A DNA stretch of 64,000 nucleotides from Homarus americanus (GCF_018991925.1 NW_024735516.1:698501-762500); one strand, 5' to 3'; shown: positions 25,772-37,978, counted from the first letter of the stretch. Numbers and translations are program-made. Notes: generated by a model from the letters alone, not told the origin.

Positions 25772-25974
25772 TTCGGTTGTGTAGATGTCACTCACACACA
25801 CACACAGCTGGCACAAGTGTCACTCAGTCACTCAGCCACACCATGTTATGTTAAAGCTTGTGTCTTTCATGATGGATCTAATTTGCATATCATCAGGTTA
25901 ATGAACAGACACACTCACATTAATTACACACCTCCACTCTCACACCTCCACTCTCACACCTCCACTCTCAGATA

Positions 25975-26422
25975 TGGAGTGGGGAGGAAGGGTGGAAGAG
26001 GGGGAGGAGGGGGATGAGGGAAGGGTGGAAGGGGAGTAAGAAGAGGAGGGCGAAGGAAACGGGTGAAGGGTGGGGGTGAGGTAGGGAGAAGGAGGGAGAG
26101 ATAAGGGGTTAGGAGGAGGAAGAGGAGAGTAAGAGAATCAGGAGAAAAGAGGTTGGGGTGGCGAAGAGGAGAGAGAGAAGGAAGAAAGGAGGAGAAGGGA
26201 ATGGAAGAGAAAGGAGAAGAGGGTGGAGGGAGAAGAAGCAGGAGTAGGAGGAGAAAGGGGAAGGGAAGGGGGAAGGGGTAGGAGAAGAAGCAGGAGGAGG
26301 AGAGAGCGGGGAAGAGGGGGGGAGGAGGAGGAGGAAGAGAAGCAGGAGGAGGAGGAGGGGGAAGGAGGAGGAGGAGGAGAAGGAAAGAGGGGGGATATGG
26401 AGGAGGGGAGGGAGGGAAGGAT
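25975..26422. repeat. ~440-bp polypurine tract
   Basis: G and A only with sparse interruptions (GGAGGAGG, GGGGAAGG, GAAGAAG). Long frames on the minus strand are Ser/Pro/Leu low-complexity artefacts. Confidence 0.96.
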
Positions 26423-26581
26423 GACCACGTTTCAACTCTCACAATACATTCAGAAATCAGCATGATGGTCGGTGTAGCGAGAAGTCCCCCATCGGCTGAC
26501 TATCAATATGGAAATCACGTCAATGTTCTTGGTAGGTACAGTGCCTGGGCGTTAACTCAGGGTGGGGTGGGGTGCCTCTCT

Positions 26582-26588
26582 CCCCCCC

Positions 26589-26635
<47 letters not shown>
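26582..26635. repeat. (CT)n microsatellite
   Basis: CT run with one TT interruption, preceded by C8. Confidence 0.96.
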
Positions 26636-26798
26636 GCCTGTGTGTAACTTGAGTGTTATTGATGTCTTACTTCTCTCCCCTCTCCTTTCTCCTCTCTCTT
26701 CCTCTCCCCATCTCGCCGTCACTCACTCACTCCTAGCTGGTCGTGTCCTTCCTCCCTTCGCTTCCGTGTGAAACGTAAATAATATACGTGGATCACTT

Positions 26799-26801
<3 letters not shown>

Positions 26802-26881
<80 letters not shown>
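26802..26881. repeat. (CA)n microsatellite, 79 bp
   Basis: Uninterrupted CA repeat. Confidence 0.98.
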
Positions 26882-26882
<1 letters not shown>

Positions 26883-27044
26883 AACTGGTAAATAAAACAC
26901 GACTGCAGAAAAGTCCTTTACCCTTACAGTGAGAGGAAGAAAGAGGTCAACATCGATACTATATACAGTACATATATAAGACATTTCATTCATATGATGA
27001 TGGTATTACCACCACTACTACTATACTACTAATTGTATATTATA

Positions 27045-27430
27045 CATGGCCTCCAATCTTTCCTCACAGTCACACCCCCACCATTTCATTCCCTAACTAT
27101 CCTAATGTAAAATTATATAACCTAACTGAGTTATTTAAGTCACAAATCTATGCTGCATTCCGTGACTGTTGGCTCACAGGATTACAGCGACTGTTGTTGG
27201 TTTAGGGGCCGACGATATTGTTCCCGGCTTCAGGCATTGCAGATCAGATATGAGCAGAGAGAAGGCTAGGTAACACCTCAACCACACAACTACGTAACGT
27301 CTGGGCTGCTGCTTCTGTTCAGATAACACCTCGGCCAGTCTGCTCTTCGTCCCACCCCGTCTGAATGTTGTAAACACCAGAGGAGTGAAGCTCCCTTGGC
27401 CCACGTTCTGGATTATCTTTGCATACATTC
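27045..27430 (-). mobile_element. Retroelement C-terminal fragment, copy 2
   Basis: The minus strand reads YAKIIQNVGQGSFTPLVFTT, a decayed GGTKSRLAEVLSEQKQQPR and RCYLAFSLLISDLQCLKPGT. It is followed (toward 27045) by the same 3' UTR as 23590-23690 (GGTGG...GTGTGACTGTGAGG). It ends in (TAC)n at 27007-27040. Confidence 0.7.
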
Positions 27431-27504
27431 TGTTCGTTTCATTCTCATTCCTCCTGTGCGCAGCCCTGAGGGACAGGTCACGGTGACATGCGGCCAGTGT
27501 ATCG

Positions 27505-27541
<37 letters not shown>

Positions 27542-27875
27542 TTTTTTTTAAGTGGTCTCCATCCTACCCCAATAGCCACACCTTCGCCACCATTTTATTA
27601 CCCTAAAATTAAATATCCTACTACTATTGTTATTACTACTACTACTATTACTACTGCTACTACTACCACTACTACTACTACTGATACCACTACTACTACT
27701 AATCACACCTTCGTCGCAGATCTAGGCGGCATTCAGTGACTGTTGCCTCATAGTCAATATCTGTAACTGTTGTTGGCTTTGGGGGCCGATGCTCTCGTTC
27801 CCTTGAGGCAGAGCAAAGCAGACCTAAGGAGAGAGAAGGACAGTCGACATCTCATCCTGGCTGTAACCACTACTA
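27505..27875 (-). mobile_element. Retroelement C-terminal fragment, copy 3, embedded in (CTA)n
   Basis: 27706-27875 on the minus strand encodes RCRLSFSLLRSALLCLKGTR and the start of the tail. 27545-27610 is the matching 3' UTR (AAATGGTGGCGAAGGTGTGG on minus). The two are separated by an expanded (ACT)n block at 27617-27705, and the element is bounded by (ACT)n at 27505-27541 and 27880-27960. Confidence 0.7.
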
Positions 27876-28241
27876 CTACATTTTACTACTACTACTACTA
27901 CAGAACTACTACTACTAAAACTATACTACTACTACTACTACTAAAAATATTTTACTACTCCGACTGCTGGCGAGATAGATGATTTTCCCAGCGAGCATTA
28001 CTTACTGACGTTGACTGGCTGTATCAAGAGGTAGTGCTGGGCAAACTTTTGTATTATTATTCATTTATTTCTTCTTTTTATTTGTTTTTCTTTCTTCCAG
28101 TCTTTCTATTCTTCTTTCCACTGTGTCTGTTCACCTTAATATTGGTCTACGTCTCCAGCTTCTTCTCCCTTCCACTTCTACCTACCATCTTCCCTGTTTC
28201 TCTTACCGCCTTTTCCTATACCTCCTACCATCCCAATATTC

Positions 28242-28244
28242 CAT

Positions 28245-28282
<38 letters not shown>
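28242..28282. repeat. (CT)n microsatellite
   Basis: About 20 CT units. Confidence 0.97.
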
Positions 28283-28284
<2 letters not shown>

Positions 28285-28689
28285 TTTATAATAGAGAAAG
28301 ATCGAGGTGAAAAAGATTGGTGAAGGGAGGGACGGAGGGAGAGAGGGAGCTGTCCTTCTCTTCCTCATCCTCCTTCCCACCTACCACCCCCATCACCCAC
28401 ACTCTCCTTCCATCCTCCTCCTCCTCCTCATTCACTATACACATCCTTCACATCCTTCACATCACTTACTGAACGGAGAAAAAAAAATTACCAACATCAC
28501 GAAAGGGTTAATATTTTCCTTGGTATTTCCTAACACTCGGGTCAAGACGATGCTAACACACACATACGGTTCTTAAAGGTTAAATTCCCTTCTGTTAGCA
28601 ACACAGGAAATGATCAGACCAGCAACCAAGGAAACATGACATGATGGTAAATATATTTAATACTATCGCGTTCTGTTGGATCACGTGAG

Positions 28690-28882
28690 GATTAACCCCC
28701 CCTATAGCTAACCTAACCTAACCGAACCAAACCTAACCTAACCCATTCTAATCTAACCTAACATATCCCAATCTAATCTAACCTAACATAGTCTAATTTA
28801 ATCTTACCTAACCTATCCTAAGCAAAAATAACCTAATCTAACCTAACCTATCCTAGCCTAACCTAACCTAACCTAACCCATC
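28690..28882. repeat. (CCTAA)n tract with C-tract head
   Basis: GGATTAACCCCCCCTATAGC introduces about 165 bp of CCTAACCTAA and diverged ATCTAACCTA units. Confidence 0.88.
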
Positions 28883-29164
28883 CATATAAGCTATGTAGAA
28901 GACGTTAATATATGATAATATTTTACTTTTTAATATAGCTAAACAAAAAACTATCTCGTAACCCAGAGGATCAAGTATATAATATCTTAGTCGTAATATA
29001 GACGATATATACAATTTATGCATTATAGAAGGTAATGTATATGTCTTATGAATAACAGAAGCGAGAGGCTCTAGACAACTGGCGAGACACAAGCTCTTCT
29101 GTTCTGTTATTGGTATTAGGTTCTGCTCTCGGGGTGGTTTAAAGGTCCCGTTTTCTGTGTTGAA

Positions 29165-29580
29165 CAAGTGGTGTGTGAGGGGGTGAGAGGGTGAGGGGGG
29201 TGAGGGGGGTGAGAGGGGGAGGGGGGTGAGAGGGGGAGGGGGAGAGAGGTGGTGGGGTGAGAGGGGTGGGGGTGAGGGGTGAGGGGATGAGGGGGTGGGA
29301 GGGTGGGAGGATATGAAGGTGTGAGGGTGTGAGGGGATTATGAGGGTGATGGGGTGGAAGTAGTGGGGAGTGAAGGTGGTAGTGGTGGAGAGTGGAGGAG
29401 GGTAGTGAAGGTGGTAGTGGTGGAGTGGTAGTGGTGAAGGGTGGTAGTGGTGAAGGGTGGAAGTAGTGGGGAGTGAAGGGTGGTAGTGGTGGAGAGTGAG
29501 GAGTGGTAGTGAAGGGTGGTAGTGGTGGAGAGTGAGGAGTGGTAGTGGTGAAGGGTGGTAGTGGTGGAGAATGAAGGGAC
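29165..29580. repeat. GGTGAGAGGG and GGTAGTGGTGAAGGG minisatellites
   Basis: Two adjoining G-rich arrays: 29170-29340 of GGTGAGGGGGG units and 29345-29575 of GTAGTGGTGGAGAGTGAAGG units. Minus-strand frames across them are His/Tyr/Pro/Ser low complexity. Confidence 0.92.
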
Positions 29581-29854
29581 GCACAATAGCTCGGTAGATC
29601 CGGTGTGGAGGGCGGCTGTCACACTAACTTGAGCCTCTACTGTGGTCGAGAATACACCCACATCCGACCCTGAGTTTGGTCGTTACAACAATGTATATTA
29701 CCCACCATTAACTAAGATATGACAACCTTACTATTACTAACGCACACATTTATACAATATTCCGTTAACAGTTATTCTGAGAGATAACAAACACGGGTGA
29801 ATGTTATTTTATTGTTTGTTATCATATTCGCCACTTATCAGCTTACTAGCCGTT

Positions 29855-30045
29855 TTGGGCAGTCTATCCAGTGCAGGAGAAAAGCGGGGGCCGGGAAACC
29901 TGTGGTGTTTGGGAGGGTCACACTGGACAACACCCTTCTCACATGTGTCCGGGGTGAGGCTCGAACCCTTGACATATTGGTGAGAGTTATGCAAGTTACC
30001 GCTGTACCACCTATAATCCATTGTGAACAAAGATATGTAAACAAC
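29855..30045 (-). mobile_element. tRNA-derived SINE
   Basis: On the minus strand an A-box-like TGGTACAGCGGTAA (about 30010-29997) is followed about 28 nt later by a canonical B box GGTTCGAGCCT (29967-29957), the spacing of an internal RNA polymerase III promoter. An unrelated GC-richer body (GGGTGTTGTCCAGTGTGACC) continues to about 29855. The cloverleaf is degenerate, so this is a SINE rather than a working tRNA gene. Confidence 0.6.
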
Positions 30046-30165
30046 CTGACTCAAGTAAATACGGAAATGACGTAGTGACCTGACTCTAATACATCTCTCA
30101 AGGTATGTACAGGTATCACTAAGAGAACTGACGAGTACCGATTAACTATCTATCTATATATTATA

Positions 30166-30171
30166 CATTGT

Positions 30172-30233
<62 letters not shown>
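30166..30233. repeat. (GT)n microsatellite
   Basis: About 30 GT units. Confidence 0.98.
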
Positions 30234-30360
30234 ATTTCCACAGCTTTGAAGATAGAAAGCTGAAATTTGTTCCTCCATCCGGGCGAAGACAGGCGGCGTC
30301 ACGCTGGCACTTTTTGCGTCACTTTTCCTAAGGATTGTCATTTTTATGATAGCGTCCTGT

Positions 30361-30416
30361 CACACACACACACGCACACGCACACGCACGCACGCACACA
30401 CACACACACACACACT
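30361..30416. repeat. (CA)n/(CG)n mixed microsatellite
   Basis: CACACA with embedded CGCACGCACG. Confidence 0.93.
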
Positions 30417-31740
30417 ATAGTACCATAGTGTCATTCCTCACTCATCAACTGTACACCCAGGTGTTCCTTATGTACACAAACCTACCAGATATATTTGGTA
30501 ATATTAACTTCAATAAAAATATACACGTAAACAATTTATTAAACCGTGAGAGAAGACTTTCAAAAAACAATTTATTTACCTTATGTTGTTCGCTATTTTA
30601 TTCAATATAACTAACCTCATTATCGAGTATGGCTCGTGTCCTGACGTCGGAAATTGGCACAAGTTAGTCAGGCGGAAACGACATAAAATCAGAGTTGATG
30701 CAAAAAGTGGGAGTGTGACGCAGCCTTGACTCAGCCACTGTACGTATAACATCACGCCACTTAAAACTAAACAATATATTCTTGGTTTAATCGCGAGTTA
30801 AGATCTCAGGGTGTTAAGACCTTGTGTGTGAGGACCTACAGGGATAGAGTCATTGTTTCAGAGGCGACTAGTAGGTTTAATAATTGGAGGGTAGCCAGGA
30901 CGGTGCCAAGGTTCACCAGTACACCAGAGATAGTGCCACTTACTCTTCTCTGTGTGCAAAACAAAGCAAAATCCTTATACTAAAAAAAACAAACATTGTG
31001 TATAAACAAATATACAACAACACATTAACCTAATCTAACCTAAACATTCTCTCTTTTTTTCTCTCTCAGCTTGTCTTTATTTCTCTCCCTCCTATCATTC
31101 TCTATTTTTCTCTGTTTCTCATCATTTCTCTCCCTCACTCAATGGCATCCTCTCTGCTTTACACTATCTGTTTCTTTTTCTTACTTACTCAATGTTCTCC
31201 CCCCGCTCTCTCTCTCTCTCACGCAGTATCAAAAACAACATGTGTGTGTGTGTGTGATGGTAGGAACATATAAGCATTATCCCTCCACCATCGCCACTTC
31301 TCCACACCATCCCCCCACTCCTCCCCCCCGTTCTGTAAACCTGAGAGCTGGGATGGTGTGCATTTGCTTAAATTAGAGAGACGGTGGGCGGCGAGGCAGA
31401 GGCAATAAAAACAAATACTAGCAACTCAACAGCCACTCAGCTGCCGGTGTGCGCTGAATGGACGAAAAGTTGCCGCTCTTTATGGCCTATTGACTTCATA
31501 TTTCAGATTAAACTGAATAAAAGCTGGAGTTAAAAAAAAAAAAAAATTCACAAGGATAATATAGTATAATATAACTCAAGTGTAATTCTCTTTTATACAT
31601 TCCCTAATTTCATAATATAGTTGGTATTTCTGAGTATTTACTAAATTTCTTGTGATCTCTATGAGGATTTCCACCGTACTCTGGATGTGATGTTTTTTCC
31701 TACTGTACTTTGCCCTGATAGAGACGTACACCAGATCATA
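30417..31740. other. No recognisable gene
   Basis: AT-rich to 31040, then T/C-rich to about 31220 with a short (GT)n at 31238. No coding support. Confidence 0.5.
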
Positions 31741-31744
31741 TGAA

Positions 31745-32072
31745 GATTAACCCCCCCCAGTTTAGTTTACCTGATTATTAAACACTCTATGCTATCTGGG
31801 CGTGTGGGGGGTAGGTTAAGTTAGTTTAGGTTAGATTGGTGTTAGGTTAAGTTAAATTAGGTTGTGTAATATGATGCTAAGTTAGGTTAGGATAAGTTGT
31901 GTTAGTTTAGGTTAGCGTTAGGTTAAATTGGGGTTAGGCTAGATTAGGTTAAATTAGGTTAAGTTGTGTTAGTTTAGGTTAGCGTTAGGTTAAATTTGGG
32001 TAAGGTTAGATTAGGTTAAATTAGGTTAAGTTAGCGTTAAGTTAGGTTAAGTAGTTTAATCTGGTAACAAAC
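31745..32072. repeat. TTAGG-like tract with hairpin head
   Basis: GAAGATTAACCCCCCCCAG at 31742 leads, via ATTAAACAC and a G-tract, into about 260 bp of TTAGGTTAAGTTAG and GTTAGCGTTAGG units. Confidence 0.87.
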
Positions 32073-32224
32073 TAGGGGGGGGGAGGTGGTGATCCTTTTA
32101 AAAGAATGTGATCGTTAGTCTGGAAATAAAAGACCAAGTGCTGTATTATGACGTGTTTATATAGCGACTGAGTACACACGAATTACACACAAGTTCCTGG
32201 ATTCTTAAAGACGGATGAAGAGAT

Positions 32225-32460
32225 AGTGGAGGGAAGAGATCGAGAGACGGAGAGACGAGTGAGAGCATTACAAAGAGAGACAGACGAGTAACAGAGATAG
32301 CATTACAAGAAGAGAAAGAGAGAGATAGTATTACAAGGAGAAACAGAGAGATAAAGAGGCGAGTGAGTGACAGTATTACAAGGAGAGACAGAGACGAATG
32401 AGAGAGATATTATTACAAAGAGAGACGATTGAGAGAGATAGCATTACAAGGAGAATATTG
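32225..32460. repeat. GAGACAGAGA/ATTACAAGGAGA purine-rich repeat
   Basis: Diverged 30-45 bp units sharing AGCATTACAAGGAGAGACAG, about six copies. Confidence 0.8.
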
Positions 32461-32544
32461 ATCTCAGGTTAGGTTAGGTTAGGTTTCTTTTTCTCTCGCT
32501 CTCTCCCACTCTCTTAAGCCTTGTTCTCTCTCTCCCTCTCCCTT

Positions 32545-32822
32545 ACACCCTGACCCCTCTCTCTCTCTTACACCCTGATCTCTCCCTCTCCCTTACACCC
32601 TGACCCCTCTCTATCCCTCTCTCTCTTACACCCTGATCTCTCCCTCTCCCTTACACCCTGACCCCTCTCTCTCTTACACCCTGATCTCTCCCTCTCCTTA
32701 CACCCTGACCCTCTCTCTCTTACACCCTGATCTCTCCCTCTCCCTTACACCCTGACCCCTCTCTCTCTCTTACACCCTGATCTCTCCCTCTCCCTTACAC
32801 CCTGACCCCTCTCTATCTCTCT
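32545..32822. repeat. CTTACACCCTGA minisatellite
   Basis: Alternating units CTTACACCCTGATCTCTCCC and CTTACACCCTGACCCCTCTC, about ten copies. Confidence 0.93.
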
Positions 32823-32921
32823 CCATATATATATACAAATCAAAAAGAATAAAAGGAAGCAAAATAAAATGTAACAAATACAAAATAACTCCAGAAAAAC
32901 AACACACATAAACTAACAAGA

Positions 32922-33013
32922 CAGACAGACAGACACAGACAGACAGACAAACACAGACACAGACAGACACAGACAGACAGACACAGACAGACAGACACAG
33001 ACAGACACAAACA
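32922..33013. repeat. (CAGA)n microsatellite
   Basis: ACAGACAGACACAGACAGAC-type repeats. Confidence 0.95.
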
Positions 33014-33140
33014 GATAAACAGAATGTAAAATAGATACGCCCTGCCACTCGTTCATAATTCCATCCTCTTTTCAGTTCTTTTTTAAAATCTGTGATATAT
33101 ATATGAAGTGAACGTGTGTGCCTAGATAACACTTTGGAGT

Positions 33141-33352
33141 AAATAGTGTGGATGTTGAGTTAAATAGTGTGGATGTTGAGTTAAATAGTGTGGATGTTGA
33201 GTTAAATAGTGTGGATGTTGAGTTAAATAGTGTGGATGTTGAGTTAAATAGTGTGGATGGTGAGTTAAATAGTGTGGATGTTGAGTTAAATAGTGTGGAT
33301 GTTGAGTTAAATAGTGTGGATGGTGAGTTAAATAGTGTGGATGTGGAATAAA
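33141..33352. repeat. 21-bp minisatellite, ~10 copies
   Basis: Unit AGTGTGGATGTTGAGTTAAA plus T, with GGTG variants. Seven codons per unit, so it stays open on both strands. Confidence 0.97.
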
Positions 33353-33439
33353 TGGTGTGGATGCTTATTATTTCAATGCCGTAATCAGTCATTAATCTAA
33401 TTTGCAACTCCGAGTGTTCTGTAATTTGAATTCAGATTT

Positions 33440-33690
33440 TGGGGGGCACTGGTAGGTAGGTGGGTGGTGTGTGGATGGGTGTGTGGGTGATGTGTGTGGT
33501 GTGTGGATGGGTGTGTGGGTGATGTGTGTGGTGTGTGGGTGGGTGTGTGGGTGAGTGGGTGTGTGGGTGAGTGTGGGAGTGAGTGGGGGTGCGGAGGCGG
33601 GGTGGGGGTGGGTGGGGTGGGTGAGTGTGTGGATGGGTGTGTGGGTGATGTGTGTGGTGTGTGGATGGGTGTGTGGGTGGGTGGATCTGG
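33440..33690. repeat. GT-rich minisatellite
   Basis: Units of GTGGATGGGTGTGTGGGTGA followed by TGTGTGTG, about eight copies with a diverged centre. Confidence 0.93.
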
Positions 33691-33887
33691 TATACAACAC
33701 TAAACACAAAACAACCCACACCCACACATAATTAATATCATATTTGTAGGTCATAAACAGTTGTAATTAATCATTATCTAATTACAAAAATAATTAACTA
33801 TACCTTACCTGTGTGTATGTGAAGACTTACATACTAATTAAATATTTATTGCGACCTTATTTAATCCAACACATTATAATATATGAG

Positions 33888-34380
33888 AGGGAAACAGGTG
33901 AGTCAGGGAGGGGAAACAGGTGAGTCAGGGGAGGGGAAACAGGTGAGTCAGGGAGGGAAACAGGTGAGTCAAGGGAAACAGGTGAGTCAGAAAGGGGAAA
34001 CAGGTGAGTCAGAGAGGGAAAACAGGTGAGTCGGGGAGGAGAAACAGGTGAGTCATGGATGAGAAACAGGTGAGTCAGGGAGGGTAAACAGGTGAGTCAC
34101 AACAGAGAGAGGAAGCAGGTGAGTCATGGAGGGAAAGAGGTGAGTCAGGGAGGGGAAACAGGTGAATCATGGATGAGAAACAGGTGAGTCAGGGAGAAGA
34201 AACAAGTGAGTCAGAAAAGGGAAACAGGTGAGTTAAAGGGGAAACAGGTGAGTCAGAAAGAGGAAACAGGTGAATCACAACAGAGAGAGTAAACAAGTGA
34301 GTCATGGAGGGGAAACAGGTGAGTCAGGGAGGGGAAACAAGTGAGTCAGAGAGGGGAAACAGTCAAGTCACAACAGGATA
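33888..34380. repeat. 20-24 bp minisatellite carrying AP-1-like/splice-donor-like motif
   Basis: About 22 units of GGGAAACAGGTGAGTCAGGG type. Most contain TGAGTCA, a perfect AP-1 consensus, overlapping CAGGTGAGT, a perfect 5' splice-site consensus. Unit lengths vary from 18 to 28 bp. Confidence 0.92.
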
Positions 34381-35297
34381 GGCAAACTAATACAATTTTA
34401 CCATTAATTTATTACAAAACGACAACTAACACTTAATATCAATGTAATATTTGATATGCTGTCATAATTAACATTCAATTATATGTATGATAATTTTTTT
34501 GTAATTAATTTTTGTTGTTGGAAAACATTATGAATAATAACACATACACTGCATCAAATAAACAATAATAAATAAATAAATAAATAAATAAATTCTTTTG
34601 TTGTTGAAAATTTCGTCAACAGTTGAGAGAATTTTCGAATATTTTTTAAAAATTTTCTCAACTGGGAAATTTTCTAACATAAATGGCCGAATTATTAAAA
34701 AAAATATATATATATATTATTTTTACGCATCAACATAGAAATCGTTTAATATTTCATTCACTATATAAATCTTTTACCTGTTGGACTATGTCACTATATT
34801 CCCTTAACATATTTGTACATTCAATACTATAATACAACACGTAAATAGCCCTCCAATCACATTCTTCACCAGGTGACAAGTGAACAGTCAACACGAACAT
34901 TCACAGACACACAAAAAACTGATGTTGAGTGAATGTTTATCTCCTGGGCGGCTGGGAATAATAACAGGTTGGTTGGTAGGTGAAGACTTATTCCGTAAAA
35001 TACCTGGTGATACCTGGGGAATACCTGGGAGCCACATAACGCAGGTAAGATTATTTCATGTGCAAGCATTGACCAACAGGGAGTCAATTGAAGATTTAAT
35101 AGTAATCGCTTTTTTCGGTTCGTTTCGTCTCATTTCGGTTCAGTTCAATACGTTTCCGTTCGACTCTGGCTATTTTGGTCAGATTCAATCCATTTCGAAT
35201 CGTGTTATATCATTCCGATTCAATTCCTCTCAGGTAATGTGTCAGGAAATTCAAGCAAGACTTGGATTAATTTTTAGCAGTATTTGGGGTAATAATA
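34381..35297. other. No recognisable gene; short (AAAT)n
   Basis: AT-rich; (AATA)n at 34565-34592. Between 35105 and 35235 a short run of TTCGNTTC-type words (TTTCGGTTC, GTTTCGTCTC) recurs. Confidence 0.5.
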
Positions 35298-35329
35298 ATA
35301 CTTACTACTACTACTACTACTACTACTAC

Positions 35330-35371
<42 letters not shown>
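35298..35371. repeat. (ACT)n then (AAT)n microsatellite
   Basis: About 30 bp ACT followed by about 45 bp AAT. Confidence 0.97.
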
Positions 35372-35372
<1 letters not shown>

Positions 35373-35689
35373 TATAACATTAATAATAATAATTGTTCGT
35401 GGAAACAAAATTAATAAACAAAATACATCTTGGCTATTACCAGACTGGGCAAGGCCAGACCGGATGGTAAACTGTCAAGAGTTATCACCAACCACTCACC
35501 TGTCAACAGTTAACGTGGGTGTGTGTACTTTAAGATTAATACTCTATTAGCTTAACGTACACTCGATAATGCCAGCACCACACACTCTCCAAGACACCTA
35601 CAGTACTTGGTTAATAGTCCACCATACGGAAACTTTACCTGCTAAAACTCACTCACACAGCTGTTTCCTGCGTCTTATACCTCTCAGTA

Positions 35690-35925
35690 ACCATTCTCAA
35701 GGGTTTAAACCACCATAGTCAAGGGGTTAAACCATCATCCTCGAAGAGTTAAATCACCATACTCAAAATATTAAAACATTAATCTCATGGGGTTAAACAG
35801 TCAACTTTAAGGGGTTAAACTATCATACTCAAATGGTTAAACCGCCATAATAAAGGAGTTAAAAGTATGATCCTCAAGGGGTTATACCATCATCATCATC
35901 AGAGAATTAAACCATAATCATCCAC
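35690..35925. repeat. ~23-bp GGGGTTAAACCATCAT minisatellite, diverged
   Basis: About ten units of CATCCTCAAGGGGTTAAACC form. Related in sequence to the array at 53640-53850. Confidence 0.8.
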
Positions 35926-37925
35926 TTCAACTATCATCCTCACTGAACCGCTATACTACACCACAACACCCCATTATAGCATTAAGCCTCTGACTCTACT
36001 TTCTATAACTACTTGTCGAGTGTACCAAAATAAGGCCCCATGGCGTCCATATATAATTATTTCTCTCTTTCTCATCAATATAACAACACTAAATATGTAC
36101 ACACATTATACATATACTGTATATAAACAATTAATGGTTGCCGGCACTAGGGCCACCCACGCATGAATCTGTTCAAGGTGAAGTAGCTGTCCCCAAAACA
36201 ACGAACTGTAGGATGCAATGTCACGGAAAAGTCCAAGAAGACCGGACAACTCGCCAACTGCACTGGCTAACCATTATTCCCGGAATACGATCCGGAAATC
36301 GATTAACATCTAGGTTCTTAATAACTGTGAGATAGACAGAGGCGAATAGCGTAAAGAAACTAGCCTGTAGTTTCACCCTCCCCGATACTTCTCGCCACAC
36401 ACACACACACACACACTTCCTTTTCTCCATTGTATATCTAACACAAAAATCTCCCTTTAAAAGAGTTAACAGCATATGAACAGATTTTGTATGACAATAC
36501 CAAGTTAACATTTAGGTACAGCACAACACACCCTAGAGATGTGTGAAGGTCATTCTTATGTCTCATGAATAACGGTTAACAGAGACGTTATATTATATGA
36601 TATATCGAGTAACAACACTTTCTTACAGGACCTTCATATATCGTTGACACTGAACATAATATATAACATCATAAAAGTATCTGTGCATATTAGGTTCCAC
36701 GATTTCCTCAATACCAAAACGTAACCACCAACATGAGCCACTCTACACATTTTCTTCTGAATGTGCATAATAATAACATTACATACTATGGATAAAACAG
36801 GAAACAGCACTAGCAAGTGATATATGGCATTTTGCAATATCCATCGTCAGTGATGTCAGATTGTTTCGCGTGAAATATACACAGAAACTTTTTTGAACGT
36901 GTGCACATTTATCATTCTCAGATGAGTGAATGGCCGTCACAAATTAACTATAGATCACAAGACATAATTGCAAGTATCGTCCTCGTGCTAATTAAAGTCA
37001 CTGTGGCCGGCGTCCTGCAAGTCCAAGGTTGGCCTTTGGGCCACTGTTGTTTCTCTTGAAATTATCAATTCATTCACTTATAACCTCACCTTCCACTCCT
37101 TGAGACCAACTATAAGTGCATTTCACTTATTATTCACTATTAAACGTCATGTTATTTTCATGCTTCATTAGACGTCTTTATATAACATAACACTTTCATT
37201 ATTTTTCTTAACATGTATAAAGTTGCTAAAGCTTACTGAACGGTTGATGTGATCACGAGTGCCACATCGCTGGAGGGAACAGTGCCAGGTGAAGCAGGTA
37301 CAGCCAAGGTGCCTCCCCTAATGTCTCACAAAAAATAAATATATATGTCCCTTTCTCTGTCTTTTGTAGTAGCTTGTAGCTTGTTTCTCTGCCAGGCGCG
37401 TAATGCTCTCAGTAGTTTACCTTTCCTCACTTCAATATTAAACTACACAGACACACGTGATTTAATGAACACTAGATACAATGAAATTAGAAAATAGACA
37501 AAAAAAAACAATAACCCCTTAGTATTAGGCCCCAATTCCTAATGGTTAGGTTAGGTTGGATGGTCTAATAGGATTGAACCTCTGACCACCAGGTGAATTA
37601 CATTACGGTAACAGTGCTCAAAACTACCCACACACACAATGTCCAATTTCCATAATCTTTTCGTTATTTCCGTCCTCGAGATCATCTTTCCTATAGGTCA
37701 GACATATCCAGGAGGTATGGCAGCCCCCACAACTCATAGTATCTTTATATAACTGGCGGGTAACACACAGGTCCTAAAACAAAAAAAATTAATAAAAAAA
37801 GTTCAAAGAATATTCAAGTGACGCCTGCCCGCCCTCCACTGCTTCCAAACTATTCACAAACGTCAAAATTTACACACTACTAATTCTTTATATCTTCTGT
37901 ATCGTCTGTACGGTATACCTGTATC
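35926..37925. other. 2 kb with no recognisable gene
   Basis: AT-rich. Contains (CA)n at 36396-36416 and a possible tRNA-derived fragment at 37560-37625. Otherwise nothing recognised. Confidence 0.5.
37560..37625 (-). mobile_element. Possible tRNA-derived SINE fragment
   Basis: Minus strand GAGCACTGTTACCGTAA (A-box-like) is followed by GGTCAGAGGTTCAATCCTAT (B-box GGTTCAATCC). The cloverleaf is poor and the body short. It abuts a TTAGG pair. Confidence 0.35.
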
Positions 37926-37930
37926 TTCTT

Positions 37931-37978
37931 GTATGTATGTATGTATGTATGTATGTATGTATGTATGTATGTATGTAT
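37931..37978. repeat. (ATGT)n microsatellite
   Basis: Eleven GTAT units. Confidence 0.97.

Noticed and set aside
28868..29584. 238-codon minus frame rich in HYHPS
   Set aside because: Product of the GGTAGTGGTGAAGGG array.
29957..30010. Functional tRNA gene
   Set aside because: A and B boxes are present but acceptor and anticodon stems do not pair; better explained as a SINE.
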